Shown here: positions 6,944 through 14,522 of the stretch, one piece after another | Layout: each line of letters starts with the position of its first letter | Numbering within the stretch: position 1 is the stretch's first letter | DNA from: a virus | DNA length: 50,423 nt | Direction: 5' to 3' (one strand) | IMG/VR virus record: IMGVR_UViG_3300050821_007708 | Span: 1 to 50,423 of that record | The notes under the pieces: generated by a model | The model's database searches: none | Told to the model about the DNA's origin: nothing | What the model saw: only the letters and a program-made list of their open reading frames with translations | Program-made: the position numbers and the translations under genes

Positions 6944-6952
6944 TGATATCCT
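6944..6952 (+). promoter_or_regulatory. extended -10 promoter upstream of the 7.1 kb virion gene
   Basis: TGATATCCT: TG (6944-6945), A, TATCCT (6947-6952), 8 bases after the terminator T run. No -35. The same TGnTATCCT core recurs at 12872-12880 and 29018-29026. Confidence 0.5.
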
Positions 6953-7126
6953 CTTCGCTGCTCCACCCTTAGGGCCAGGTCTCACCTGGTAGGGCGGTCA
7001 AGTCCGGGACGCCAGACCCCGGCCACAGCGTGTGACGACACCCCTGTGAAACCCGATGGTGACATTGGGACTGAAAGGTGACCCGGCGACGGCCGGGTTG
7101 TTCGAGAGAACGCCAAGGAAACGAAA
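6953..7126 (+). other. structured untranslated leader
   Basis: About 170 bases without a convincing gene. It contains several GC-rich inverted repeats, the clearest being CCCGGC/GCCGGG just before TTGTTC at about 7083-7103, which resembles an attenuator, and CCGGGACGCCAGACCCCGG near 7010. AAGGAAA precedes the ATG at 7127. Confidence 0.5.
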
Positions 7127-7927
7127 ATGACGACCCATCGCATCACCAACGCCAATGATGTCCGCAGCGGCAACGCTCTGCCGGGCAACCGCGCCGTACT
7201 CGGCGTACCCATGAAGAACCTGGTCCACGAGGTCCTTCTGAATGCCAGCGGCAACCCGGTTGTCGCCGCGCACACGAACACCGCGGGTGTGTTCGCCACC
7301 CCGTTTATCGCTGCCAGCCAGGCTGTGGCCGGCGCCGGGGATCTGACCATCAATGGTTCGTGGGCCTCGGGTGGCGTCGCCACTGTCGACTGGCCGCGTA
7401 CCATCGCGCTCGCCTCCTCGAATTCGGGAGATACCACCCAGACCGCGCTCATCACGGGCACGGACGTTTGGGGCGAGACAATGTCACAGCTCGTGACGCT
7501 GAACGGTGAGACCACGGTCGCCACCCTCAAGGCGTTCTACGAGGTGACCTCGATCTTCATCAGTGCCGCGCTGGCGGGCAACATCACGGTCGACGTGGGC
7601 AACACCTTCGGCCTGAGCTACAAGCCGACCGAGACCGGCATGATCAAGGTTTCGACCGTGACCATGGCGTCTGGCGTGATCGGCACTACCGGCCCGTTGC
7701 AGGACTACCCGTTCTACAACAACAGCGGTACAGCCAGCCTGGGCGGTACGTTCGTGAATGCGGACAACACCAGCCCGGCGACGACCGCCACCGGCGACGT
7801 ACGCGGGACCTACCTGCCGCACGCCACGCCGAACGGTGCGACCAACAACGGCCTGGTCTTCGGGATCATCTACGAAGCGGCCAACGGCCCCAACAACAGC
7901 GACGGCTTCGGCCAGACACAGGTGTAA
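7127..7927 (+). CDS. virion structural protein with Ig-like phage domain
   Basis: A 266-aa protein. The central region (WPRTIALASSNSGDTTQ, then GETMSQLVTLNGETTVA, then FYEVTSIFISAALAG) is the beta-sandwich repeat frequent in phage head/tail surface proteins and also occurs in the protein at 17499. The rest is Gly/Thr/Asn-rich beta structure with no signal peptide. It has its own promoter and a long structured leader, which suggests high or controlled expression. A decoration or minor head/tail protein is likely; the exact place is unknown. Confidence 0.65.
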   Translation: MTTHRITNANDVRSGNALPGNRAVLGVPMKNLVHEVLLNASGNPVVAAHTNTAGVFATPFIAASQAVAGAGDLTINGSWASGGVATVDWPRTIALASSNSGDTTQTALITGTDVWGETMSQLVTLNGETTVATLKAFYEVTSIFISAALAGNITVDVGNTFGLSYKPTETGMIKVSTVTMASGVIGTTGPLQDYPFYNNSGTASLGGTFVNADNTSPATTATGDVRGTYLPHATPNGATNNGLVFGIIYEAANGPNNSDGFGQTQV

Positions 7928-7929
7928 CC

Positions 7930-8439
7930 GTGACGTTCATCAGTCCAGTTCTGTTTCGATATCAGCGCGCCAAGGTCAAGCCGGTTGCCGGCTCACCAGT
8001 CGGCGTGAAGGCTGTCAAGCCGGTGCCCGCAGTGCTTGCCGCTCCCCCGACTTCGCAAGCTGCGGCGTCGGCCGCGACTGTCCGCGCCATCTTCGAAGCG
8101 CGCCTGGCTGCCGTCAGGGCGGCCCGAGCTGCCGAGGTGGCCGCCAATGCCCCCAAGACTGATCCCGAGGCGCCAAAGGCCTCAGAATCAGCCACGCAGG
8201 CTGTTACCGATGTCACGACGGCAGAAGTCGCGACCCTGACCACCGCCGAAGTCACCCAGGTGACCACGGCCGAGGTCGCCGAACTGTCGACGGCTGCCGT
8301 GAGCCAGCTGGCCACGCCGGAAGTCGCGACCCTGACCACCGCCGAAGTGACGGCCGTGGATCCGGCGGTCCTGAAGTTCCTGTCGGAGCATCCGGATGCC
8401 GAAGCACTGATCGAAAAACTCGCACACGAAGGGAAGTAG
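7930..8439 (+). CDS. Ala/Val-rich protein with octapeptide repeats
   Basis: A 169-aa protein from GTG 7930, two bases after the previous stop. Residues about 20-75 are Ala-rich helix (RAIFEARLAAVRAARAAEV). Residues about 95-145 hold six 8-residue units of the type TTAEVATL, TTAEVTQV, STAAVSQL, which would form a regular helical or solenoid rod. The C-terminus is a short capped helix (KFLSEHPDAEALIEKLAHEG). No enzyme motif. Its position beside a virion protein suggests a structural or internal virion role. Confidence 0.7.
   Translation: MTFISPVLFRYQRAKVKPVAGSPVGVKAVKPVPAVLAAPPTSQAAASAATVRAIFEARLAAVRAARAAEVAANAPKTDPEAPKASESATQAVTDVTTAEVATLTTAEVTQVTTAEVAELSTAAVSQLATPEVATLTTAEVTAVDPAVLKFLSEHPDAEALIEKLAHEGK
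8224..8348 (+). repeat. direct repeat within the octapeptide region
   Basis: A 29-base sequence at 8224-8252 (starting GAAGTCGCGACC) recurs exactly at 8320-8348, 96 bases apart, which equals four 8-codon units. This shows recent duplication inside the repeat region of the gene at 7930. Confidence 0.85.
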
Positions 8440-8443
8440 CCTT

Positions 8444-8755
8444 ATGTTCGCAACACTGTTCAAGCTCGCCGTCGACAACTGGTCGTATATCGCCACCGCG
8501 CTGGGCGGCGCCGCCGGTTTCAAGACCCTGGAAGTCTCCGTCGTCGCATTCATCGCCAAGGTGAAGGCCTACCTGGCCGCCAAGGCCGCGCAGGTCGAAG
8601 CTGACGCCAAGGCTGCCGAAGCCAAGGCTGCCGCGGATGCGAAGGCGTTCGAAACGCTGGTGGATACCAAGATCAAGGCCGCCCTGACGGCGCTGGTGGC
8701 TCCGAAGCCCGCCACGCCCGCGGTTCCGACTCCTCCGGTCACGCCCGCCGCGTAA
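8444..8755 (+). CDS. small Ala/Lys-rich helical protein with possible membrane-contact helix
   Basis: A 103-aa protein, ATG 8444. Residues 8-40 are a moderately hydrophobic stretch (WSYIATALGGAAGFKTLEV). Residues 45-85 are Ala/Lys/Glu coiled coil (AKAAQVEADAKAAEAKAAAD). The C-terminus is Pro/Ala-rich. It follows the octapeptide gene by 4 bases. It could be a peripheral membrane or virion-internal protein; function unknown. Confidence 0.65.
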   Translation: MFATLFKLAVDNWSYIATALGGAAGFKTLEVSVVAFIAKVKAYLAAKAAQVEADAKAAEAKAAADAKAFETLVDTKIKAALTALVAPKPATPAVPTPPVTPAA

Positions 8756-8784
8756 TCGTTCTGGAATCGCAGATAGGCACCGAG

Positions 8785-8804
8785 ACCCCCTTGAATGGGG
8801 GTTT
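8785..8804 (+). terminator. possible weak terminator
   Basis: ACCCCC (8785-8790), loop TTGAAT, GGGGGT (8797-8802), then TTC. The T tract is very short, so this may instead act as an mRNA end-protecting hairpin. Confidence 0.5.
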
Positions 8805-8840
8805 CGCGCGTTATAGGGTCTGTGAGACGCATAGGAGACG

Positions 8841-9125
8841 ATGTTGAACAACCGCAGTCGCAAGAAGATTGGTGTGACACCGCTGTGTAAAACCGCTGGT
8901 GCCGACATTTCGAATGAACGCCAGCGTGTCTACACCTACCCGGGTGGGCACCGGATCATCATCGACGAGCCCAAGACGCTGTGGGTGAAGCCGCCGCTGC
9001 CGGGTGGTGTCGGTGGAGGTAGTCACCGAGTCCTGACCAAGTCTGGCCACGGCATCTACATCACCTACGGCTGGCTGAGCATCGAGTGGTCGGTGCATGA
9101 CGGCAAGCTGGCCATCGAGTTTTAG
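8841..9125 (+). CDS. hypothetical protein, 94 aa
   Basis: ATG 8841 with AGGAGA upstream. It is a basic, beta-rich small protein (VYTYPGGHRIIIDEPKTLWV, GGGSHRVLTKSGHGIYITYG). It is the first gene of the long chain of tiny genes that runs to 16.2 kb. No family recognised. Confidence 0.7.
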   Translation: MLNNRSRKKIGVTPLCKTAGADISNERQRVYTYPGGHRIIIDEPKTLWVKPPLPGGVGGGSHRVLTKSGHGIYITYGWLSIEWSVHDGKLAIEF

Positions 9126-9140
9126 TGATAGGGTCCAGCA

Positions 9141-9284
9141 ATGGATGACATCAGACCTGAGGACATCGCGCTGATCGTCGAGCTGGGGCTGTGGTCGATG
9201 GGTCTTTTCGCCGCCGTCGAGAAGAAGCGCGAGCTGAGCATGGCCTTGATGGTGGCGGTTTTGGTCGTTGTGGCTTTTCAGTAG
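9141..9284 (+). CDS. 47-aa membrane peptide
   Basis: ATG 9141, 15 bases after the previous stop. The N-terminal half is acidic and amphipathic (MDDIRPEDIALIVELG); the C-terminal end is a hydrophobic span (SMALMVAVLVVVAFQ). GGAGAGG for the next gene lies over its stop. Function unknown. Confidence 0.55.
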   Translation: MDDIRPEDIALIVELGLWSMGLFAAVEKKRELSMALMVAVLVVVAFQ

Positions 9285-9293
9285 GAGAGGACT

Positions 9294-10196
9294 GTGGCAG
9301 TCAAGAAACGGTTGAGCGCGAAGAAGCGGGCTGGCGAGAGCAACACCGAGGCGGTGATGCGGCAGACCGACAAGGTGGCTGGTGCCACGCCGGTTGACCC
9401 GTTCGACGAGGTGCCGCAGTTCAAGCCGTTCATGGGCGACCAGCTGGATGGCGAGACCGCATGCGAGGCTGAGATCCGCACGGGTGTGCGCATCAAGCCC
9501 GACGACGCCATCTGCGAACGCTGCAAAGCACAGATCGAAGCCCGCAACAAGCCGGTCGAGACCAAAGAGGAGGTGGTGGCGCTAGCCAACGGCCTCAACT
9601 CGGCGCTCGGTCCCAATCCCAAGACCATCGGTGAGTTCATCGAACAGGCGTTTGCCTGGATCAAGACAGGCGGCAACATCGGTGGTGCGGCTGTCACGGT
9701 GGACGGCATCAACCTGGAGATCATCGTCAGGCGCGAGGGCTTCCAGGAGGAGGAGCGGGTGTTTGCCAAGGACCGCGTCTACACGCTGGAGGCATTCCAC
9801 TGCGCCCTGGGGACAGCCGACATCAACCAGATCGACGGCGTGCCGGCCGCCTACATGGAAGTGCCGACCGAATCGTATGGCAGCACGTCTGTCACGAAAT
9901 CGGCCAACCGCTGGAACTACCGCACGCTGCGGTTCGGCAGTCATCTGGCAGATCCGGTGGCGCGCGTCGAGCTGCTTAATGCGCTGCTCAAGGTAATCAA
10001 GAACGCTGCCGAGCAGGTTCGCTCGCACGCTCAGCCTCTGGTGGTGTGGCGGCAACGTCCTCATTTCGATGTCGACACCGATCAGGGTGTGACCTATCTG
10101 CGATGCCGGCTGTTCATGCCTGGCGTCAATCTGCCGGACTTCAGCGGTAGTTGGCTGGAGAGCGGTACCGGTGTGTTTTGGGTGGAGGGTGTATGA
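9294..10196 (+). CDS. hypothetical protein, 300 aa, with one CxxC pair
   Basis: GTG 9294 with GGAGAGG about 5 bases upstream. The N-terminus is Lys/Arg-rich, followed by a cysteine pair (CERC, near residue 73) and a globular remainder with segments such as GGAAVTVDGINLEIIV and RWNYRTLRFGSHLADP. It is the largest of the 9-16 kb accessory proteins and ends in an ATGA overlap with the next gene. I do not recognise its family; no signal peptide or membrane span. Confidence 0.75.
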   Translation: MAVKKRLSAKKRAGESNTEAVMRQTDKVAGATPVDPFDEVPQFKPFMGDQLDGETACEAEIRTGVRIKPDDAICERCKAQIEARNKPVETKEEVVALANGLNSALGPNPKTIGEFIEQAFAWIKTGGNIGGAAVTVDGINLEIIVRREGFQEEERVFAKDRVYTLEAFHCALGTADINQIDGVPAAYMEVPTESYGSTSVTKSANRWNYRTLRFGSHLADPVARVELLNALLKVIKNAAEQVRSHAQPLVVWRQRPHFDVDTDQGVTYLRCRLFMPGVNLPDFSGSWLESGTGVFWVEGV

Positions 10197-10546
10197 AACG
10201 GATGAAGTCAGTCGATATTCTCAAGGGCGCTCTGAAGAAGTTCGGGCGCAACGGTCGCAACTGGATCCAGGGCAGCTATGCGAGGCAGCGCAAGAACGGT
10301 GACGGCGTGGGTGTTCACGAAGCCAGCGCCAGGTGCTTCTGTGCGGTGGGCGCCATGCAGTCGGTGATCGGCCCGCTGCCGGCGGTCGGCCTCAAGAAGG
10401 CGCGGTGGGCGCTCGCCAAAGCGATTGGCGGCCAGCTCAACGATTCAGAGGGATCGGTGCTGCGGTTCAACGACCGGACCACGACCACGTTCAAGGACGT
10501 GCGACGGGCGTTCCGCAAAGCGATTAGGATCCTGGAGGCGGCGTGA
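10193..10546 (+). CDS. DUF6197-like small protein
   Basis: ATG 10193 overlaps the previous stop (ATGA), so I prefer it to the upstream open frame. It is a 117-aa protein with the order WIQGSYAR, ASARCFCAVGAM, a helical block, then GQLNDSEG, FNDRTTTTF and FRKAIRILE, which resembles the DUF6197 pattern (W-x-QG, CA-x-GA, LND). Function of that family is not established. Confident as a gene, moderate for family. Confidence 0.7.
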   Translation: MKRMKSVDILKGALKKFGRNGRNWIQGSYARQRKNGDGVGVHEASARCFCAVGAMQSVIGPLPAVGLKKARWALAKAIGGQLNDSEGSVLRFNDRTTTTFKDVRRAFRKAIRILEAA

Positions 10547-10806
10547 GCCACGTCATCCGCTACCAGCTCCACGTAGGCAACCACTATCCTGCCATATGCC
10601 GGGTTGAGATCACCGACCGGCTGGGATCCAAAACGGCATCCTGCTCGAAGGTCTTCTACTTTGGCGCTGGTGTCGATCAGCCGCCCACGACCAGTCACAA
10701 CTTCATCCCGGGCAGCTACAGACGGGCATACCACCCCATGGAAGCCCAGAAGATCTGCGACTGGCTCAACGACCGCGCGACCGGCTACAGGATGGGACAC
10801 CCATGA
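10543..10806 (+). CDS. hypothetical protein, 87 aa
   Basis: GTG 10543 overlaps the previous TGA. It is a basic soluble protein (VIRYQLHVGNHYPAICRVEI, FIPGSYRRAYHPMEAQKICDWL), probably a small mixed alpha/beta fold. The stop overlaps the next ATG. Function unknown. Confidence 0.7.
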   Translation: MSHVIRYQLHVGNHYPAICRVEITDRLGSKTASCSKVFYFGAGVDQPPTTSHNFIPGSYRRAYHPMEAQKICDWLNDRATGYRMGHP

Positions 10807-11294
10807 TGCACACCACTCACCGGCTCGATTGCATCTGCGTCGGCTGCGAGAACATCAGACGGATGGCAATGAACCAGCGCAGCAATGACGCCTGTAGCCT
10901 GAACGACCTGGCGCGCAATACAGCCAGTCAGGTGAATGCCCGTCAGAACGTCCGCATCCGCCTGGAGCACCACCTGGAGACAGCTATGGTGGCTTTGACG
11001 GGTGCTGTAGACGGTGGCGGCCGGTACATCATGCTCAGATCAGCTCCCAATTCGGTGGCTTTGGGGCGTTTATTGCGCGAGCTGGCTGCCATGACGGATG
11101 GCAGAAGCGTGTCATCTGACTGCAGTGAGCATGCCTCACGCGCTGCGCTAGCCAGGAATTGTCTGCTGGTGTGTCAAGCCCTTGTTGCGGCGACAGCTTT
11201 AGAGCAGTACGAGCGGGTGAACATCGGGGCGATGGACGCCAGTGGTGGGCTGTGGCCGGACATTGTGTTTGGGCGGGCGACGCATCACGACTGA
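10803..11294 (+). CDS. Cys-rich helical hypothetical protein, 163 aa
   Basis: ATG 10803 overlaps the previous stop (ATGA); a second ATG follows at once. Near the N-terminus is CICVGC, a possible metal or disulfide site. The rest is helical, with further scattered Cys. No recognised family. It belongs to the coupled accessory operon. Confidence 0.65.
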   Translation: MMHTTHRLDCICVGCENIRRMAMNQRSNDACSLNDLARNTASQVNARQNVRIRLEHHLETAMVALTGAVDGGGRYIMLRSAPNSVALGRLLRELAAMTDGRSVSSDCSEHASRAALARNCLLVCQALVAATALEQYERVNIGAMDASGGLWPDIVFGRATHHD

Positions 11295-11306
11295 TAGGGG
11301 CACGCT

Positions 11307-11450
11307 GTGGAAAGCAAGCTTTACATCAACGGAGAACAGTTCGCATTTGCAGCCTGGCTGCGGGCTCGCATCCATCGACTGCGGCTGCAGAAACCCCGGC
11401 AGCACGGCTGGGGCTGCACGCTGTGTCGGTCTGCCTGGCGTAAACGATGA
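11307..11450 (+). CDS. 47-aa basic CxxC peptide
   Basis: GTG 11307. It has an Arg/Lys-rich helix (WLRARIHRLRLQKPRQ) followed by GWGCTLCRSAW, one half of a zinc knuckle. Its stop overlaps the next ATG (ATGA). The type recurs in the next genes (CPVC, CRHC). Confidence 0.55.
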   Translation: MESKLYINGEQFAFAAWLRARIHRLRLQKPRQHGWGCTLCRSAWRKR

Positions 11451-11707
11451 TCAGGCTCAACCCATACACGGTGGTCGCCAAAGCCGGTCTCGGCCTGGCA
11501 GCTGTTAAGACCGAGGGTGGCTTCTACGTGGAAGACCCGGAGTCGTTCTTCAGCATCGGTGAGCAGATGGCGTTCGCTGCTTTCGCGCGCCGGCTGGACG
11601 CCAGCGGTCAGTGCAGCCTGATCCCGTCCAAGTACGGAGCGGGTGGCGGATGGGAGTGTCCGGTCTGCCGGCGAGAATGGATGGAGCAGTACTATGGGAA
11701 GAGTTAG
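11447..11707 (+). CDS. 86-aa protein with CPVC knuckle
   Basis: ATG 11447 overlaps the previous stop. It has a soluble domain (KTEGGFYVEDPESFFSIGEQ), then GGWECPVCRREWMEQYY at the C-terminus: a Trp-Cys-x-x-Cys knuckle like that of the preceding peptide. It overlaps the next gene by 14 bases. Possibly a small zinc protein that dimerises or contacts nucleic acid; unproven. Confidence 0.65.
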   Translation: MIRLNPYTVVAKAGLGLAAVKTEGGFYVEDPESFFSIGEQMAFAAFARRLDASGQCSLIPSKYGAGGGWECPVCRREWMEQYYGKS

Positions 11708-11996
11708 ACGTTCCCGCTTGAGCTGGCAGTACCGGTGGAATCGCATGGGGCTGCCGTTCTTCTTCACAGCCGTCAAGATCGTCTCCAACGCCAAGCGCAT
11801 CCACTGCTGGCTACGATACGGCCATGACCACACCATCCGGCTGCCAGGCTTCTTCGTGCTGGGCAAGATGAAGACCGTCCACTACCAGTGGCCGAGTGGC
11901 GAGCGGATCGAGCGTGAGGTGAATGAGACGGCGGACGGCATGTTGTGCCGTCACTGCCATTGCCATGTGATCCGCGCGCCAGTTATAAGCTTGTAG
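11694..11996 (+). CDS. basic 100-aa protein with C-terminal CxxCxC
   Basis: ATG 11694 lies inside the previous gene and is preferred over a further upstream start on overlap grounds. It is very basic and aromatic (RRSRLSWQYRWNRM, AKRIHCWLRYGHDH), with CRHCHC near the end. Third in a row of Cys-knuckle small proteins. Function unknown. Confidence 0.65.
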   Translation: MGRVRRSRLSWQYRWNRMGLPFFFTAVKIVSNAKRIHCWLRYGHDHTIRLPGFFVLGKMKTVHYQWPSGERIEREVNETADGMLCRHCHCHVIRAPVISL

Positions 11997-11998
11997 CC

Positions 11999-12697
11999 AT
12001 GAACAGACAGCTCGTGCTCAGGTGCAAGTGGTGCGGCGCCCGCCAGGGTGTCGACTTCCATCAGGCGGTATACCATCCAGACCTCACGCACTATCCGAAC
12101 TGGGAGCCGGTCGACATGACGCCATATCTGAGCAGCTCACACGCCTGGCACCTGTCGGGATTCAATGAGCGCCGCGAGTCACTCAATCCGTTCGTGCCGC
12201 CAGCTGAGCCCGACACCCGCGAGTATTGCGACGGTCCGCACCCCGGCGACTCGTATCGTGTGTCACTGGAGACGACCTTCAAGAAGGTAGTAGCTGATGC
12301 GGCCGACCTGAGTACGTGGTGGGACATCATGGCAGCTCGCGTGTTCAATGAGTCTTTCGACCGTGGGGCTGAGGCGGATCGCAAGTTCGCGGCGCGCGTC
12401 GACAAGGCGCTGACGCCGGAGACCCGCGAGGAGTTCCTACTGCGCCATGGCGCCTGTCCGCAGTGTCTGAGGTTTGCGTGTACAGGCCATGGACCAGATC
12501 CCGTGCCGCCACGCGCGGAGGTGGCGCAGATCAGGATGGACGTCCGTCTGCCGGATGTGGCTGTCGGCACGAAGATCAACCGGCGCATCGATCACTACAA
12601 AGACCTGGTGCATCCCAATCTGATCCGCGCGGTGTTCGGTGGGCTGGTGTTGCTGGGCATCGTAGGCGCGCTGGTATCGGCGATCTACGGTCGCTGA
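11999..12697 (+). CDS. tail-anchored zinc-knuckle protein, 232 aa
   Basis: ATG 11999 lies 3 bases after the previous stop. It starts with CKWCG (residues about 9-13), with a second pair CPQC near residue 160. A C-terminal hydrophobic span (FGGLVLLGIVGALVSAIYG) suggests insertion in the inner membrane by its C-terminus, with the body in the cytoplasm. The stop overlaps the next start (TGATG). Not recognised. Confidence 0.7.
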   Translation: MNRQLVLRCKWCGARQGVDFHQAVYHPDLTHYPNWEPVDMTPYLSSSHAWHLSGFNERRESLNPFVPPAEPDTREYCDGPHPGDSYRVSLETTFKKVVADAADLSTWWDIMAARVFNESFDRGAEADRKFAARVDKALTPETREEFLLRHGACPQCLRFACTGHGPDPVPPRAEVAQIRMDVRLPDVAVGTKINRRIDHYKDLVHPNLIRAVFGGLVLLGIVGALVSAIYGR

Positions 12698-12894
12698 TGT
12701 TGCCACCCATGTTGACTGCCGAGATTCTGGCTGCTTACGACAAGGCGCTCAAGGCATCCTTCAGCATCCCGAGCTACACCAAATACTGGTTCGACAAAGA
12801 CGGCATGCACGCCGAGCCGGTGGACATCCGCAAGCTCCACAATCCGCGCGCCAGGCCCCTTATCGACGCTGTGGTATCCTTGATCCTGCACTGA
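12697..12894 (+). CDS. hypothetical protein, 65 aa
   Basis: ATG 12697 overlaps the previous stop. It is a small amphipathic protein (TAEILAAYDKALKAS, then SYTKYWFDKDGMHAEP). A TGGTATCCT element (12872-12880) lies in its last codons and could be a promoter for the genes from 12948. Confidence 0.6.
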   Translation: MLPPMLTAEILAAYDKALKASFSIPSYTKYWFDKDGMHAEPVDIRKLHNPRARPLIDAVVSLILH

Positions 12895-12947
12895 GCTGGG
12901 ACACCGGTCGTCACGGCATCGCCGTCACCCGCAGAAGAATCCCGGCC

Positions 12948-13163
12948 ATGGTGGTTGTGATGGCCGTACTCACCTCGAAAAAGCGGGATGCCTTGCCGAC
13001 TTCGGACTTTGCAGGTCCGGATCGCTCGTACCCGATCCACGATGAGAGTCATGCGCGTAATGCGTTGGCCAGGGTCAGCCAGTACGGAACCGAATCAGAG
13101 AAGGCCAGGGTACGCGCGGCCGTGCATCGCAAATACCCCGGCATCAAGCACAGGGGCATGTAG
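12948..13163 (+). CDS. small conserved phage protein of the FAGPDRSYPI type
   Basis: A 71-aa protein from ATG 12948 (ATG 12960 is an alternative). The core, SDFAGPDRSYPIHDESHARNAL followed by VRAAVHRKYPGI, is a frequent small phage/prophage protein pattern (it resembles DUF6582). The HARNAL-x4-S-x-YG segment recurs in the next protein. Function unknown; often encoded near virion or protease genes. Confidence 0.75.
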   Translation: MVVVMAVLTSKKRDALPTSDFAGPDRSYPIHDESHARNALARVSQYGTESEKARVRAAVHRKYPGIKHRGM

Positions 13164-13565
13164 ATGACCGAAGTCAACCCGCAGCACATGAAGAAGAACC
13201 CCGTCGAGTCCGGTATGGGCGAGCCGGGCGAAGCGTCATTCCCGACCGAAGCTCATGCGCGCAACGCGCTGCGCTCGGCATCGATGTACGGCGACCGAGA
13301 CGGCACGACCGGCCGCGCCACCAAGCAGTTCCCGCACCTGAGCAAAGAGCACAGCGGTGTCCATCGCGAAGTCGGTGGCAAGCAGATGAAGACGATCAGC
13401 GAGCACCGGCGCGAGGCGCAGGGCAAGAAGCTGTCGGCCGTCAACAACCCGCCGAACGCGAACAACGAAGACCACGCCCAGGGCATGCCGGCGCCGGAAG
13501 GCACCAGCCAGATGGATGGCCAGGACGTGAGCGAGGACGGCGACGAGAACTTCCTGGATGCGTAA
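13164..13565 (+). CDS. 133-aa protein sharing the HARNAL motif
   Basis: ATG 13164 follows directly on the previous TAG. Residues 26-45 (FPTEAHARNALRSASMYGDR) repeat the motif of the gene before it, so the two arose by duplication or share a fold. The C-terminal half is disordered and acidic (NNPPNANNEDHAQGMPAPEG). The stop overlaps the next ATG (TAATG). Confidence 0.75.
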   Translation: MTEVNPQHMKKNPVESGMGEPGEASFPTEAHARNALRSASMYGDRDGTTGRATKQFPHLSKEHSGVHREVGGKQMKTISEHRREAQGKKLSAVNNPPNANNEDHAQGMPAPEGTSQMDGQDVSEDGDENFLDA

Positions 13566-13648
13566 TGCGTGACATCCTGCCATTCCTGGTGCTCGCCCTA
13601 TGCTGGATTCAGTACAGGCTGCTGATGCGCAGGCTTGCCGGTGCGTAG
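13565..13648 (+). CDS. 27-aa membrane peptide
   Basis: ATG 13565 overlaps TAA. The sequence is MRDILPFLVLALCWIQYRLL followed by MRRLAGA: one short hydrophobic span with a positive C-terminus. Codon use and coupling favour a real gene, but size limits certainty. Confidence 0.45.
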   Translation: MRDILPFLVLALCWIQYRLLMRRLAGA

Positions 13649-13650
13649 CC

Positions 13651-13869
13651 ATGACTCGCATGAACATTTTCGCCTACACCACGCCCGGTGCCGGCTATCC
13701 GTCGTACATCAGCATCAATGCTGAGGAAGACGGGAGAGTCGTGATGCACGTGCGCGGACTGGCCAAGCCAGACGGCAGCTGTGGGGACGCCGTGAGCGTC
13801 GAGATCCCCCGCAGTGAGATCCACGACCTGATCCGCGGGCTGTCCGCCATCGAGCCGCGTCATGGTTGA
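13651..13869 (+). CDS. hypothetical protein, 72 aa
   Basis: ATG 13651. It is a small beta-rich domain (YTTPGAGYPSYISINAEEDG, RVVMHVRGLA), then a helix (PRSEIHDLIRGLSAI). It overlaps the next gene by 8 bases. Function unknown. Confidence 0.65.
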   Translation: MTRMNIFAYTTPGAGYPSYISINAEEDGRVVMHVRGLAKPDGSCGDAVSVEIPRSEIHDLIRGLSAIEPRHG

Positions 13870-14161
13870 GCACCACACGCATCCCATTTCCGATATCCGC
13901 GGTCTTGAGCCGCGCCTTGAACGCTTGGAGACGACCATGAGCAGAAACCCCGGCCACAACCACCCCGAAATGGAATGCGACGAGAGCGCGCACGGCCCTG
14001 AGATGAACGATCAGGACGGCCATCCGAACAATCATGCCGATCACCCCTACATTGCCGCCTCGCACCGCTTCACAAAGCCGGCATTCCATGAGAGAAGTAC
14101 TGAGACCGGCAAAGGTCAGGATGTCTCCGTGAAAGGTGACAAGTCGTTCGGTTCGTACTAG
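13862..14161 (+). CDS. His/Asp/Asn-rich hypothetical protein, 99 aa
   Basis: ATG 13862 lies inside the preceding gene. The middle is very rich in His, Asn, Asp and Glu (NPGHNHPEMECDESAHGPEM), possibly metal-binding or disordered. The C-terminus (GQDVSVKGDKSFGSY) is polar. The unusual composition makes family assignment impossible by eye. Confidence 0.6.
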   Translation: MVEHHTHPISDIRGLEPRLERLETTMSRNPGHNHPEMECDESAHGPEMNDQDGHPNNHADHPYIAASHRFTKPAFHERSTETGKGQDVSVKGDKSFGSY

Positions 14162-14174
14162 CCCTGGAGGGCTT

Positions 14175-14522
14175 ATGGCTCCTCTCTACTCGCCATCGCC
14201 GATGTTCAAGCTGTTCGTCGCTGCCGCTGCCATCGTGGTCGGTATGCTGATCCTCACCGGTTGCGCTGCAACCCCCCCCGAGAAGCCAGCTGCTGTAGCG
14301 CCAGTCAAGGATGGGGTGGAAGTGATTTCCATCCTCAAGATCGACCAGTGCGACAAGGCGGTCGCCTACTTCGCTGTCACGAACAACGGCGTCATCCACG
14401 CCGTCAGCGCCAAAGAGCTGTCGAAAGACCAGATCGAGGGTATCGAGACCGACATGCAGGCGCTGCCAGAGGGCAATGCCGGCCAGCTCGACCTGCCGTG
14501 TCTGCCGACAGACCAGACGTGA
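14175..14522 (+). CDS. predicted lipoprotein, 115 aa
   Basis: ATG 14175 follows GGAGGG. It has a signal peptide with hydrophobic core (FKLFVAAAAIVVGMLI) and lipobox LTGC near residue 29, then a Pro/Ala linker and a small soluble domain with two more Cys (KIDQCDKAV, LPCLP). It should be lipid-anchored on the periplasmic side. It is not near the lysis genes, so superinfection exclusion or envelope modification is more likely than a spanin role; this is inference. Its stop overlaps GTG 14519. Confidence 0.75.
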   Translation: MAPLYSPSPMFKLFVAAAAIVVGMLILTGCAATPPEKPAAVAPVKDGVEVISILKIDQCDKAVAYFAVTNNGVIHAVSAKELSKDQIEGIETDMQALPEGNAGQLDLPCLPTDQT

